Shown: piece by piece, positions 1 through 9,110 of the stretch
Layout of the letters: each line of letters starts with the position of its first letter
Position numbering within the stretch: the stretch's first letter is position 1
Origin: Microcoleus sp. FACHB-672
GTDB taxonomy: Bacteria; Cyanobacteriota; Cyanobacteriia; Cyanobacteriales; Oscillatoriaceae
DNA: 64,000 nt
Direction: 5' to 3'
Assembly: GCF_014695725.1 (NCBI RefSeq)
Contig: NZ_JACJOU010000022.1
Location: 216,910-280,909 of the forward strand
Notes under the pieces: generated by a model
Told to the model about the DNA's origin: nothing
What the model saw: the letters and a program-made list of their open reading frames with translations, nothing else
The model's database searches: none
Program-made: the position numbers and the translations under genes

Positions 1-28
1 GATACGAGAGAAACCAAAAACTCAAAAC

Positions 29-1873
29 TTAAGCTGCCGGCTTGCCACTTCCGACCATAGTAGGACGCTGCACCGGCGTTCGGAACAACCGTTTAAAAGC
101 CGCCTCACGTTGAGCCGGTTTTTCTTTTGCCCAACTAGACAAACTTTCGTAGAAAAAGAACGACACCCCAGCTAACCCGCGCTCGCGAACAGCCTTCACT
201 TGAGCTTGAATTTGTTCAAGGGGAATTGCGCGGCCTTTAAGACCTGTTAAAATGCCAATTCCTACAGGTACATGAGTATTGGCAAGCTGAATTTCTTCCC
301 GATCTAACTCAGCAATAAATCGGTCGAGTTCGTTTCGATAGACTTGTACAACAATTTCTTCGACGAATCCCTTTCTTTCCCAAGTAAACCAGTCTTGTAA
401 ATGAGCCGGTAAAGCGTAATGCAAAGGATTGGGAGACACAGAAACAATACAATTTGGTTTCCGGGCTTTTACAGCTTGAAAAACTTGCCCCATAAAATCA
501 TTGATTTTATCAGCACGCCAGCGTACCCAGAAAGTTTCTTTAGGGTCAGTCGAAGGATCTTGACCAATTTCTTTTTTGTACATCTCAACCGTATAAGCAT
601 CGTAGCCAAATTCATTGGGCAACCCAAAATGGTCATCGAGTTGAATTCCGTCTACGTCGTAATTGGTGACAATTTCCGCAACTAAATCGATGATAAATTT
701 CTGAACTTCTGGGTGAAAAGGATTCAACCAAACCCGCTGATGTATGCCTTCTTTCCAAGTCTTGGAACCGTCACGTCGGCTCGTTAACCAATCAGGATGG
801 CGTTTAGCTAATTCAGAATCTGCCGGTGCCATAAACCCAAATTCAAACCAAGGCATAACTGTTAATTTTTTTTGATGCCCTAGTTCGATAACTTCCTTGA
901 GCATATCTCGTTTTTCCACCTCCCAACTTGGGTCAAGAGATGCCTCTAAAGGCGTCACTAACCTCATGGAACTTCCGGTGGCTTTTTCTGCAACCTTGCT
1001 AGGATAAAGCGTATAACCCCAATTCCAAACTACTGGATAAATTGTGTTAAAATTCAGCTCAGCAAGACGTTGCACCGCTTTGGAAAGGTTTGCACGAGAA
1101 AATAGAACTTCACTGTCAATATTCGTCAGCCAAACCCCTCGAATTTCTCCATTTCTATTACTTGAACTGCCTCCAGCAGGAGTGGCTGGAATTGGCCTAC
1201 CGGCCTGCGCGATATACTGCGAAGGAACTCCTCCTGAAATTCCCAGCGCTTGACATAAAAAACTTGCCACATCAGCTCGGCTTGCTAGCTGATTAGGGTT
1301 AAGTTTTTTAACATCAGGATAGTTGACAACAAGCTGTTTTTCTGTTGCAGAAGCAATGGCGGTTTTGGCATAGTCAGGAATTGCCGCAGCATCAGAAAAC
1401 GCTGCCTGCAAAGTGTCAGATGCAGACCGAGCCGGCGCATATTTTAAGCCACTTGCTAGAGCGACTAAAGCTTGAACGCGGGGAATATTTTCAGCCGGCT
1501 TAAAAATCTGACCCGGATAACCGGAAAGAAAGCCGGTTTTGTAAGCACTGCGAATCGCACTGGCAGCCCAATGATTTGCCGGCACATCCACAAATTCAGA
1601 GCCGGTTCTGACAGCCGCTGCATTATGATAAACCGTGTCAACCATTGCTGCAAACTCAGCCCTGTTTACAGGTGCATCTGGCTTAAAACTGCCATCGGGA
1701 TAACCATTAATCACCCGCTTTTGTGACAATTGTTCAATACACGGTTGTGCCCAATGCCCCTGAACATCTTTTAACCTTGATTGAGCAGATGCAGGAATTT
1801 GCGCTCCCGCAACTGTGACAAACAAAGCCAGCAAAAATGCAAATCCAAACCACCCTTTCCGAAAGTTAAACAT
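29..1873 (-). CDS. SLH-domain protein with GHL10-type glycosidase-like domain
   Basis: This is probably an exported surface protein. A signal peptide (about residues 1-31, ending in ASAQS) is followed by three S-layer homology repeats (about 32-80, 92-145 and 155-215, with HWAQPCIEQL and GYPDGSFKPDAPVNRAEF-type motifs). From residue about 241 (NGEIRGVWLT) it carries a glycosyl-hydrolase-like TIM barrel of the GHL10/DUF187 type seen in E. coli YddW, including the DGIQLDDHFG signature that holds the likely acidic active-site residues. Established: SLH repeats anchor proteins to secondary cell-wall polymers or the envelope. Inference: it acts on cell-wall or sheath polysaccharide; the substrate is unknown. 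The full-length 614-aa frame starts at an ATG directly before the signal peptide. The next upstream gene on the same strand is another SLH protein, but a 170-bp gap with a palindromic repeat separates them. Confidence 0.85.
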   Translation of the reverse strand: MFNFRKGWFGFAFLLALFVTVAGAQIPASAQSRLKDVQGHWAQPCIEQLSQKRVINGYPDGSFKPDAPVNRAEFAAMVDTVYHNAAAVRTGSEFVDVPANHWAASAIRSAYKTGFLSGYPGQIFKPAENIPRVQALVALASGLKYAPARSASDTLQAAFSDAAAIPDYAKTAIASATEKQLVVNYPDVKKLNPNQLASRADVASFLCQALGISGGVPSQYIAQAGRPIPATPAGGSSSNRNGEIRGVWLTNIDSEVLFSRANLSKAVQRLAELNFNTIYPVVWNWGYTLYPSKVAEKATGSSMRLVTPLEASLDPSWEVEKRDMLKEVIELGHQKKLTVMPWFEFGFMAPADSELAKRHPDWLTSRRDGSKTWKEGIHQRVWLNPFHPEVQKFIIDLVAEIVTNYDVDGIQLDDHFGLPNEFGYDAYTVEMYKKEIGQDPSTDPKETFWVRWRADKINDFMGQVFQAVKARKPNCIVSVSPNPLHYALPAHLQDWFTWERKGFVEEIVVQVYRNELDRFIAELDREEIQLANTHVPVGIGILTGLKGRAIPLEQIQAQVKAVRERGLAGVSFFFYESLSSWAKEKPAQREAAFKRLFRTPVQRPTMVGSGKPAA

Positions 1874-1949
1874 CGTGTTAATTGCAAACTCCTCTCGTTA
1901 ATATCCCAAATTTCTGGTTAAGCTCACCACTTTTTCAATGTAGTCGTCA

Positions 1950-2019
1950 GGGCGAAGCATTCGGGTTAATAATCTTTATTTAATTCGAGCCATTATAGAT
2001 TGATCCGAATGCTATGCCC
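1950..2019. repeat. MITE-like element with 15-bp terminal inverted repeats
   Basis: GGGCGAAGCATTCGG (1950-1964) faces CCGAATGCTATGCCC (2005-2019). The arms match as reverse complements at 13 of 15 positions around a 40-bp AT-rich centre. I recall related palindromic elements scattered in cyanobacterial genomes, so this is most likely a non-autonomous dispersed repeat; it could also end transcripts from the upstream SLH-WD40 gene. Confidence 0.6.
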
Positions 2020-2044
2020 TATTGGGCACACTGCGCTATCGCCT

Positions 2045-3769
2045 CTAACGCCAAACTTGAACGCCTCTACCTGACAATGTACTGGCAAAAACCTCACCGT
2101 TCGGGCTAAACGCAAATGGCCCTCCACCCGGTTCAATGGTTTGTAGAACTCGCCCCGTTGCCAAACTCCACAAAACTGCCTGATTTCTACCGGCACCACC
2201 AGGCGGTTGAAGATAAACATAACCCGCGAGGATCTGCCCATCTGGACTCAACTGGGAAACCCAAGCACGTTGGTAAGCCGGCTCGTTACTCAAAGGAATC
2301 ACCCGACCGGCCTTTAAATCCCACATTCTTAACGCTTGAACACTCTTTGGATCTTCAGCTTGGGCAAGACAGTCATAACCGCAAGTGCTGGCGAGGGTTT
2401 GGCCACCGGCAACAAAGGCAAGCGTTCCCACCGCCCCTCCATTATCTAACGTGCGAAGCGCTTGGCCGGTTCCGAGATTCCATACTTTAATGGTTTTATC
2501 TTGACTGCCACTAGCAACGGTTTTACCATCTGGCGATATCTTCACCGCCGTTACTGTGCCTGAATGCCCCGTTAAGGTGCGGAGGAGTTGGCCGGTTTGC
2601 AAGTTCCATAGTTTGACGGTTTTATCGGAACTGCCGCTAGCAAGGGTTTTGCCATCCGCACTAAAAGCGATTGTCCGAACCGCGTAGGTGTGTCCGGTGA
2701 GGGTAGACACTTCTGCGCCGGTTTGTACGTTCCAGATTTTAATCGTTTTGTTAGACAAGCCGGCAGCGACAGTCTTCCCATCTGGACTGAAGGCAATTGA
2801 CCAAATAATATCGCCGGTTAAGCCTGCTTCAGGCTCCTGGGAGGAAGCTTCAAAAGAGTGACCGGCTCTCCCTTTAAACAAGGTACGCACCAACTGGCCG
2901 GTTTGCAAATCCCAGAGGGAAAGGGTACTCTCATTGCCGCCACCGGCTCGCTCCTGGTTGTGGCTACCAATGGCCAAAATTTGGTTATCGGGACTAATAG
3001 CCAGTGAGGTTATTGCCGTGTACAGATTGTTGGAGATCGCGCTATCCAAGGGCAGTGTGTGTACCAGTTTCGCTTGCTCCCACGCTTTCCCTGCCTCTGT
3101 TGTAGTTGCCTGGGCAATATACTGTGCCGGCAGTGTAGACGGGGAGTTGCCGGCTAAAGCTTGGCACAAAAACGTTGCCACATCTGCGCGAGTGGCTTGC
3201 TGGTTTGGCTTCAGTGAGCGCACACTGGGATAATTCACTGCTAGACGCTTCTCAGTGGCAGCAGCGACAGCATTTAAAGCATAGTTTGGGATGTCTGCGC
3301 TATCTTCAAACGTTGCATTTAAGGTGAGAGGGGCAAACCGGCTTGGCTGATATTTCAATCCATTTGCCAGTGCGACTAACACTTGCACGCGAGGAATATT
3401 TTGGTTGGGATTAAATACTTGATTGGGATAACCAGAAAGAAAGCCGGTTCGATACGCTTGGCGAATTGCAGAGTAAGCCCAGTTACTTGAACTGACATCG
3501 TTAAAGGAACTGGCATCGCGCACCGGCGCAGTATTTGAGTATGCCTTATTAATCAAAGCAGCAAACTCGGCTCTCGTCACCGGCGCATTGGGGCGAAAGC
3601 TGCCATCAGGGTAGCCGGCAATTACCTGCTGAGTTGTTAGCTGTTCAATACAAGGTTTTGCCCAGTGATTTTGGATGTCTGCAAATTTGGTTTGAGCGGA
3701 TGTGGGGACACTCATCAGTGCCGGCGTGACGCTCAAGGTTAGGAGAAAAGCCGATTTACTCAACTTCAT
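2045..3769 (-). CDS. SLH-domain WD40-repeat protein
   Basis: The 574-aa protein has an N-terminal signal peptide (MKLSKSAFLLTLSVTPAL...SAQT), three SLH repeats in the first 220 residues that parallel those of the neighbouring SLH gene, and a C-terminal WD40 beta-propeller with repeated GH...VAFSPDGKTLASGSSDKTVKLW-type units. SLH repeats attach the protein to the envelope, while WD40 blades usually bind partner proteins. The start at 3769 was chosen because the hydrophobic signal begins there; a longer frame to 3814 would put 15 non-signal residues in front. The shared SLH architecture with the downstream gene suggests duplication of an SLH module that then acquired different C-terminal domains. 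The binding partner is unknown. Confidence 0.85.
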   Translation of the reverse strand: MKLSKSAFLLTLSVTPALMSVPTSAQTKFADIQNHWAKPCIEQLTTQQVIAGYPDGSFRPNAPVTRAEFAALINKAYSNTAPVRDASSFNDVSSSNWAYSAIRQAYRTGFLSGYPNQVFNPNQNIPRVQVLVALANGLKYQPSRFAPLTLNATFEDSADIPNYALNAVAAATEKRLAVNYPSVRSLKPNQQATRADVATFLCQALAGNSPSTLPAQYIAQATTTEAGKAWEQAKLVHTLPLDSAISNNLYTAITSLAISPDNQILAIGSHNQERAGGGNESTLSLWDLQTGQLVRTLFKGRAGHSFEASSQEPEAGLTGDIIWSIAFSPDGKTVAAGLSNKTIKIWNVQTGAEVSTLTGHTYAVRTIAFSADGKTLASGSSDKTVKLWNLQTGQLLRTLTGHSGTVTAVKISPDGKTVASGSQDKTIKVWNLGTGQALRTLDNGGAVGTLAFVAGGQTLASTCGYDCLAQAEDPKSVQALRMWDLKAGRVIPLSNEPAYQRAWVSQLSPDGQILAGYVYLQPPGGAGRNQAVLWSLATGRVLQTIEPGGGPFAFSPNGEVFASTLSGRGVQVWR

Positions 3770-3907
3770 AAATAGTGTTGTGCGAAATCGAATGCAACGG
3801 TTTTGTATCATCAATAACGGCTTGTGTTTAAAGCCGGCTGTTAGGAGGTTGTTAAGATAGCAACTATTTTCCGCAGCTTTTACCCAATACCCGGTAATAA
3901 AGCAGTT

Positions 3908-4399
3908 ATGTCTTCACCGCAAACAATCAGAACGATTCCTTGGTTGTGGCTCATAGGAGTGTTCCTAATTTACACCCTGATAGGTCGGTTTACAGCTTCG
4001 CATTGGGCAGTTACTTTGGCTTGGAGTTGGAGTTTATCTTGGGCTGTAATGGCGACTTGGGCTGCGAGTTTGGCATTAGCTTGGACTTCGATGTGGGCTT
4101 CGGCTCTCGTGTCGAGAGGGGTTTGGTTTTTGGTTTTTGCTGTGCTTTCGGCTTTGTTTTGGTTTGGAATTGGGATTTTGTCTTTGACGGGATTCTATTT
4201 TATAGACTACCTTTGGCCTTTGATTACAATTTGGATGTTATTTTGGGTGTTTGCTGCGGCTTGGGCTGTTGCTGCGGCAGGAAAAGATTTAAGGCAGTTC
4301 TTTAGCAAGGTTCACACGTTTCTCATTTTGGCCGGCACGTCTTGGTTAGGGTTGCTTTTGGGAGGTTTCTTGCGAACTTTATTTAGTGGATATCGATAA
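3908..4399 (+). CDS. Trp-rich integral membrane protein, function unknown
   Basis: The 163-aa protein is almost entirely hydrophobic. About four membrane segments are visible, and tryptophan is unusually frequent (for example SHWAVTLAWSWSLSWAVMATW). It has no signal peptide other than the first membrane helix, and no motif I recognise. It sits divergently from the SLH-WD40 gene with about 140 bp between the starts. The reading frame is clean and starts at an ATG. Function cannot be assigned from sequence; it may be a small cyanobacterial membrane protein of unknown role. Confidence 0.6.
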   Translation: MSSPQTIRTIPWLWLIGVFLIYTLIGRFTASHWAVTLAWSWSLSWAVMATWAASLALAWTSMWASALVSRGVWFLVFAVLSALFWFGIGILSLTGFYFIDYLWPLITIWMLFWVFAAAWAVAAAGKDLRQFFSKVHTFLILAGTSWLGLLLGGFLRTLFSGYR

Positions 4400-4429
4400 T
4401 TTGGAATCAGAAGAGTTGGATTTTTTTAA

Positions 4430-4506
4430 CCGCAGATAAACGCAGATGTTAGCGAATATCTGCTGTTAGGTAGCAGATGAGCGCAGATAGTTTATCTGTG
4501 GTTAAT
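4430..4506. repeat. Imperfect palindromic dispersed repeat (CCGCAGATAAACGCAGA type)
   Basis: AACCGCAGATAAAC near the left end and GTTTATCTGTGGTT near the right end are reverse complements with one mismatch and enclose further GCAGAT/ATCTGC words. The left arm recurs at about 62880-62902, 58 kb away, so this is a dispersed repeat rather than a local terminator only. It lies between two convergent genes and could form a bidirectional terminator. Confidence 0.55.
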
Positions 4507-4552
4507 AGAATTATCTTGGATGGGATTTTGCAAGAGTTTCTGTGATGCCGGC

Positions 4553-5629
4553 TTAAAGTTTACATAATTCTGCAAACTGTGGAAATTCTTTCCCTCTTAC
4601 CCAACCGATGGTTACTGGAAGATGTCCAATCGGCGGGTTTTTAAAGTTGGGTTGCATTCCGTCTTTATATTCCAACTTTTGGCTTTGCCGATTGAGTTCT
4701 TTATCAACCAGTCTTTTAAATTTTTGCCCTTTTAGATTTCCCCAGCCAACGTTGCTGTACATTCTTTGCCAATCTTGTCCCTGCTTTTTATAAATAATTT
4801 GCTGAGCGCTAAAGCCTAATTTTTTATCACTGGCTTCTCTCCACGCCTTATCGATTTTTCTTAATTCAGCGCAAGGTAAACTTTCGATTTCTGTATAATC
4901 TAGATAACCCCGTGATTGCGATTTTCCTCCACCTAGCTTCAGAACCAATTCATACGTTTCTCGATCTGCTGCTTTCCATTTTTTTTGCCGTAAAGAGTTT
5001 TTAAGGTTAGTTAGGTTTAAAACTGGCTTTATCGGCTTTAGCTTTGGAGCATCTGGCATATTAACAGACATAGAATCTGCGGCAACAATGACTCTGGTAG
5101 GATGTTCAGTTAAAGATTTGAGAGCCGGCGATAAAATGATTGTAAAAATTAAACATCCCAAAATTGTGGCCAATCCGAGCCGTTTCCATTTATAATTTCC
5201 TAGCTTCGACTTTTTAATCGTTGCTCTGTTAGCCACAAATTCAGGTTGATAAAAATTACTTTTGTCCTGAATAAAAGTTTCTGAAGGTTTTACCTGTTTT
5301 GGAACTGCCGGCTCGAAAGACTGCGAGTTTAATTCGGTATAATTGCCGGTGAAACCTGCGTCTGTCCTGTTTTTTGAAAAACCTTCTTGAGCTGGGAGAG
5401 TTGCAGGAATTGCTGCCGACACTTCGCTAGATAATTCTGAAGAATCGACATTTAATTGTTTAAGTTTTTCAGCTTTAATTTGCTCTTCTAAAAGGGATTG
5501 TTTTCTCACCTCATTTTGAATCAACTTATTCAAAAGGACTCTGAAATAAGTTACTCCAATTGTTCCCACCATTAAACCTAGAAGGGCTAGGGCTAAGTAA
5601 ACGAAGATAGCATTCCCTGAAAAGTCCAT
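4553..5629 (-). CDS. Membrane-anchored GUN4-domain protein
   Basis: The 358-aa protein has an N-terminal membrane helix (about 8-30), a polar linker, a second hydrophobic segment (about 152-172), and a C-terminal GUN4-like domain (about 205-358). The domain shows characteristic family words: LRQKKWKAADRETYELVL, EIESLPCAELRKIDKAWR, FGFSAQ-like LGFSAQQIIYKKQGQDW, and GHLPVTIGWV. Canonical GUN4 binds porphyrins and stimulates Mg-chelatase, but many cyanobacterial paralogues carry the domain in signalling proteins. Because this one is membrane-anchored and sits 95 bp downstream of a caspase-nSTAND1 gene on the same strand, I infer a signalling or effector role rather than the housekeeping chlorophyll role. 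The family assignment is strong; the role is inferred. Confidence 0.8.
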   Translation of the reverse strand: MDFSGNAIFVYLALALLGLMVGTIGVTYFRVLLNKLIQNEVRKQSLLEEQIKAEKLKQLNVDSSELSSEVSAAIPATLPAQEGFSKNRTDAGFTGNYTELNSQSFEPAVPKQVKPSETFIQDKSNFYQPEFVANRATIKKSKLGNYKWKRLGLATILGCLIFTIILSPALKSLTEHPTRVIVAADSMSVNMPDAPKLKPIKPVLNLTNLKNSLRQKKWKAADRETYELVLKLGGGKSQSRGYLDYTEIESLPCAELRKIDKAWREASDKKLGFSAQQIIYKKQGQDWQRMYSNVGWGNLKGQKFKRLVDKELNRQSQKLEYKDGMQPNFKNPPIGHLPVTIGWVRGKEFPQFAELCKL

Positions 5630-5724
5630 AATTTCCCCGTTTAATAGATTTTACAAAAAAGACAGTTACTATTCCGTTTCAATTAAAGCAAAAAAGGAGA
5701 CTGTAAAAGTTTTTAGCCGGCAAC

Positions 5725-7674
5725 TTAACTCAATACTTCACATTGCAACTGACGCCAGGATTCTAAACGCCACTTGGCAAAGCGTTTCCATTTGTCCATC
5801 AAGGCTTCATGAGCTAAATCAACCCATTCGTCTTCGTTAATCACGAGCAAGTTTGCTTCAATCAAACGATCAAGTAGATCGCTGATGAGTTGCCGGCTGG
5901 CTGAATTGGTGCCGGCAAGTTCTAATAACTGAGATTTAGGGACGCGTCGCCGTATATCCTTAATATTTGTCCCAAAAGACACTAAGTTCAAGAAAATTCG
6001 CTTGAGCCAATCTTGCTCCTGCTGTGTCAAACTTTGATAAAATTGTTCGGCATATTGGTCAATCGCTCCTAAAACACCTCCTAACTGTCGGTCCTTATTT
6101 AATGTTAGCTGGTGACTTTGTTGATCTCGTTCTTCCCAAAGTTGGGTAAGGGTAAACTGCAATAGCGGTAAATAGTTTTTCTCTTTCGTAATATCTTGCA
6201 GTATTGTTTCTAGTAACCCGGATTCTAACTCATAACCTTGAAGAATTGCCGGTGCTGTAATCGCTTGCTCTAAATCTTTTCCAACTAAAGGCGGGATATA
6301 AACAGCCCAATCTTGTATAAGTTGAATCAAAGAGGGTTCGTGCAAGCAAAGTGCGATAAAATCTGCCTGCATCGTAATCACAATTGCAAGCTGTCTGGAG
6401 GAAATTTCAGCAACTTGAGTTAACAGTTGAATAAAGCGATTGCGGGTTGCCGGCTCAGAACAAACTGCAAACACTTCTTCAAAGCGATCTACGACTAATA
6501 AAACCCGTTCTGAAATCGGCAGATGTTTCATTAACCAGTCTAAATCGGGCGCTTTGTCAACTAGAGAATCAACTTTTTCGGCATCGCTTGCCGGCAGCAA
6601 TTGGGAAAAGGTGCGTTTTAATTCTGCAACTGGCTCATTCCCCGGCAGCATTTCTAACACTCGCCAGCTACTTGTTTCTAATAAAGGAATCAAGCCGGCT
6701 TGAATCACTGAAGATTTGCCACTTCCCGAAGCTCCAATCACCGGCACAAAATTAGCAACCTCCAGCTTTTGCCGGATCATTTGAATCACCTCCCGGCGTC
6801 CGAAAAAGAAGTCGGCACTCGTGCGATCAAACGGCAGCAATCCTTGATACGGACACGTTTCACCGGCAGCCGGTGGTGTCTGCTTGGGCGGGTAGCTAAC
6901 GATACTCAGCGAACGACCTGAACTCATCCAGATTGGTTGTTGATACTCACCTTCTTCTCTATGGAGGTTGATATCTTCCAGCTTGCGCGAAATAAAGCCA
7001 AACAGCTCATCAATGCTAACTTGTCCATCACTGCCGGCATTCTCTGGCAGCAATCCTTCCAGCAAAGCTGTCGTAAAAGCGCTGTATCCCTTGCCGTAGC
7101 TTCTGGCAACATCAACATTCGCAAAGCTGCGGCAAGCGGCAATTAAATGACAATCTGGCTTATAAGTAAAAACACTCAGGGTTTTTCTAATGGAATCGCC
7201 TTCTAAAAAGTAATCGGCGTGGCAGCAATCCAGCAGAACCACTAAACTGCTCAGATCGGCTTGAGAAATTACATAATTAAGGCTGTCAAGGGCAACGCCA
7301 TGTTGCTGTGCGACAATTTGCTTGCCCTCCATTTTGATCGTGCAGTCGGAGGCGGCGAGATAGCCTTTCTGCCGATCAAGTTCATCAAAGACAGTGATGC
7401 CATGACCGCTAAAGTAAATTAGCGCATCACTTCCTGCAGCTTGCTTTTGCAGAAATTCTAGCAGGACGCGCCCCAACTGTTTGCCGGTGACTCGCTCTTG
7501 CGCGACTTCATAGCATTCTTTTTCCGGATTCCAGCGCTTTGGTAAGCGTTCGACTTGGAAATCCCCATGCTTTTCCAGTCGTTGTGCAACCGCTTCTGCA
7601 TCCCGGATCGGCTTTGTCAGGCTGGGTAAGCCGTCATAATCAGTAATCCCAACGACCAACGCATACCGCGTCAT
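5725..7674 (-). CDS. Caspase-like peptidase fused to nSTAND1 NTPase
   Basis: The 649-aa protein begins with a caspase-fold domain (residues about 1-260): MTRYALVVGITDYDG strand, catalytic His91 in YFSGHGI, and catalytic Cys151 in LLDCCHAD. After the linker CPYQGLLPFD the nSTAND1 ATPase starts, with FFGRREVI, Walker A GASGSGKS (314-321) and Walker B-like LLVVDRFEEVF. It ends after the helical STAND region with no C-terminal sensor repeats, although relatives often continue into WD40 or other repeats. Established: STAND NTPases oligomerise on sensing a ligand and activate an attached effector. Inference: a regulated-death or antiviral sensor, possibly coupled to the GUN4-domain protein downstream. 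Both catalytic residues are intact. Confidence 0.85.
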   Translation of the reverse strand: MTRYALVVGITDYDGLPSLTKPIRDAEAVAQRLEKHGDFQVERLPKRWNPEKECYEVAQERVTGKQLGRVLLEFLQKQAAGSDALIYFSGHGITVFDELDRQKGYLAASDCTIKMEGKQIVAQQHGVALDSLNYVISQADLSSLVVLLDCCHADYFLEGDSIRKTLSVFTYKPDCHLIAACRSFANVDVARSYGKGYSAFTTALLEGLLPENAGSDGQVSIDELFGFISRKLEDINLHREEGEYQQPIWMSSGRSLSIVSYPPKQTPPAAGETCPYQGLLPFDRTSADFFFGRREVIQMIRQKLEVANFVPVIGASGSGKSSVIQAGLIPLLETSSWRVLEMLPGNEPVAELKRTFSQLLPASDAEKVDSLVDKAPDLDWLMKHLPISERVLLVVDRFEEVFAVCSEPATRNRFIQLLTQVAEISSRQLAIVITMQADFIALCLHEPSLIQLIQDWAVYIPPLVGKDLEQAITAPAILQGYELESGLLETILQDITKEKNYLPLLQFTLTQLWEERDQQSHQLTLNKDRQLGGVLGAIDQYAEQFYQSLTQQEQDWLKRIFLNLVSFGTNIKDIRRRVPKSQLLELAGTNSASRQLISDLLDRLIEANLLVINEDEWVDLAHEALMDKWKRFAKWRLESWRQLQCEVLS

Positions 7675-7898
7675 AACTACCCCTCATTGGCTGTTCGCGA
7701 GTAATAAGCACGACTTCTCTTTCCCCGATATGCAAATGCCACTCCCAAGTGCATTTTAACGGCACTGAGCAAATTTGAAGCATTCCAGATATTTTGCCTC
7801 CAGGGCAAAGGGTTACTCAGTTTTAAATTTGATCCCAAATCTTCTGGAAATTTCTAATAACTGTAAACTTGTGTAAAGTTTAGCGTTCAGTTTTGACT

Positions 7899-8456
7899 AT
7901 GATCTCCCGCCGCACGTTCTTGAGCGTTTTGTTTGCCAGTTGCCTGACTTTATTAAGTTGGCTCAATTTTGTGCCCGCTGCCACTGCCCTTGGAGGTAAG
8001 TTGCCTGCTATGAATCAGCCGGCACCTGAATTCACCCTGCCGACGAACACGGGCGATGGTGAGGTTTCTTTGTCTGATTATCGCGGTCAGTGGGTCGTGC
8101 TTTATTTCTATCCCAAGGATTTTACCTCTGGCTGCACGTTGGAGGCACGCCGGTTTCAGCAAGACTTACCCAAATATGTCGATAAAAACGCTCAAATCTT
8201 GGGAGTGAGTGCGGATTCTGTTGATTCTCACGCGGAATTTTGCGATTCTGAAGGGCTGAAATTTCCGCTGTTAGCAGATGCCGGCGGCAGTGTCAGCAAA
8301 GCCTATGGCTCTTGGAACACCTTTCTCTCGATGCGTCATTCGTTTATTATTGACCCAGAGGGCATCCTGCGCGAAACCTTTGTTGATGTCAGACCGGCCA
8401 TTCACAGCACCGAGGTTTTAGCTCGCCTCGACGAATTACAAGGCGCTGCTTCATAA
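7899..8456 (+). CDS. Tat-exported peroxiredoxin (BCP/PrxQ-like)
   Basis: This 185-aa thiol peroxidase reduces hydroperoxides. The start at ATG 7899 gives MISRRTFLSVLFASCLTLLSW, a near-consensus twin-arginine signal (SRRxFL) followed by a hydrophobic stretch, so the enzyme is probably exported folded to the periplasm or thylakoid lumen. The AhpC/TSA fold begins at about residue 38. The peroxidatic cysteine lies in YPKDFTSGCT (Cys about 79). The Cys five residues later that is typical of PrxQ is absent; another cysteine lies at about 115 (EFCDSEG). The arginine-containing region SMRHSFIIDPEG is present. A TTG six bases upstream is a possible alternative start. Confidence 0.85.
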   Translation: MISRRTFLSVLFASCLTLLSWLNFVPAATALGGKLPAMNQPAPEFTLPTNTGDGEVSLSDYRGQWVVLYFYPKDFTSGCTLEARRFQQDLPKYVDKNAQILGVSADSVDSHAEFCDSEGLKFPLLADAGGSVSKAYGSWNTFLSMRHSFIIDPEGILRETFVDVRPAIHSTEVLARLDELQGAAS

Positions 8457-8533
8457 TAACGGGCATAGGGCAAGGCTTCGCCAACCTAAAGGTATGGGCA
8501 TTAACCAACGCTCAATATTTTGATTGAAGCTTG

Positions 8534-9079
8534 ATGACCCTTGCCCATGAGTTATTAGCAAGTTCGCAATTAGCTATGGATTTTGAACTTCAACCCCAGC
8601 CGCCTGCAGCGCCAGAAATGCCGGAGTTTGCTGAACCTCCCATTCCTGAGTCTTTGGAGTTGCGGCTGCCAGATTCCGATGAAGTGCTATCACTCAAAGC
8701 GGTTGAGGGATTGGAACTCGCTGTTAAACCCGTGCCGGTGAGCGTAACTTTAGAGAGAAACTCGACAGCGGCGAAAGCGTTTCTCTCTGAGCTGGCCCAA
8801 ATTGACCGTAAAAGCATTTCCGATCAGGAACTACAGCCGGCTCGCATTCAAATAGGCTTGACTTTTGTTGGGTTTAGTGCATTGGCGATGGTTCTGTTGC
8901 TGTTGCATATCAGCAGCCTGCATCCAGGTTACAGCCTGGTAGAACGAATTGAGGCGTACTGGTATCAATACATTTGGTTTGTTTGCATGGGGGTTGCCGG
9001 CATGATGATGTTGGGAAGGGAGTCACTTCGGCAGCCGGTGATCGAGCGCCCCGATTCAGATCAGCCAAAACCTGAGTAA
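8534..9079 (+). CDS. Small membrane protein with acidic/proline-rich N-terminus, unknown function
   Basis: The 181-aa protein has a Pro/Glu-rich soluble N-terminus (residues about 15-55), an intermediate region, then two membrane segments (IGLTFVGFSALAMVLLLL and YIWFVCMGVAGMMMLG) and a short polar tail. No catalytic motif is visible. The ATG at 8534 is preferred over the TTG immediately before it. It lies 31 bp upstream of the response regulator on the same strand, so the three genes 8534-10982 may be co-transcribed. It could be an accessory to the two-component system, but nothing in the sequence proves that. Confidence 0.55.
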   Translation: MTLAHELLASSQLAMDFELQPQPPAAPEMPEFAEPPIPESLELRLPDSDEVLSLKAVEGLELAVKPVPVSVTLERNSTAAKAFLSELAQIDRKSISDQELQPARIQIGLTFVGFSALAMVLLLLHISSLHPGYSLVERIEAYWYQYIWFVCMGVAGMMMLGRESLRQPVIERPDSDQPKPE

Positions 9080-9110
9080 TTTTAGCGCTGTTTAGCCGGC
9101 ATATTGATAC

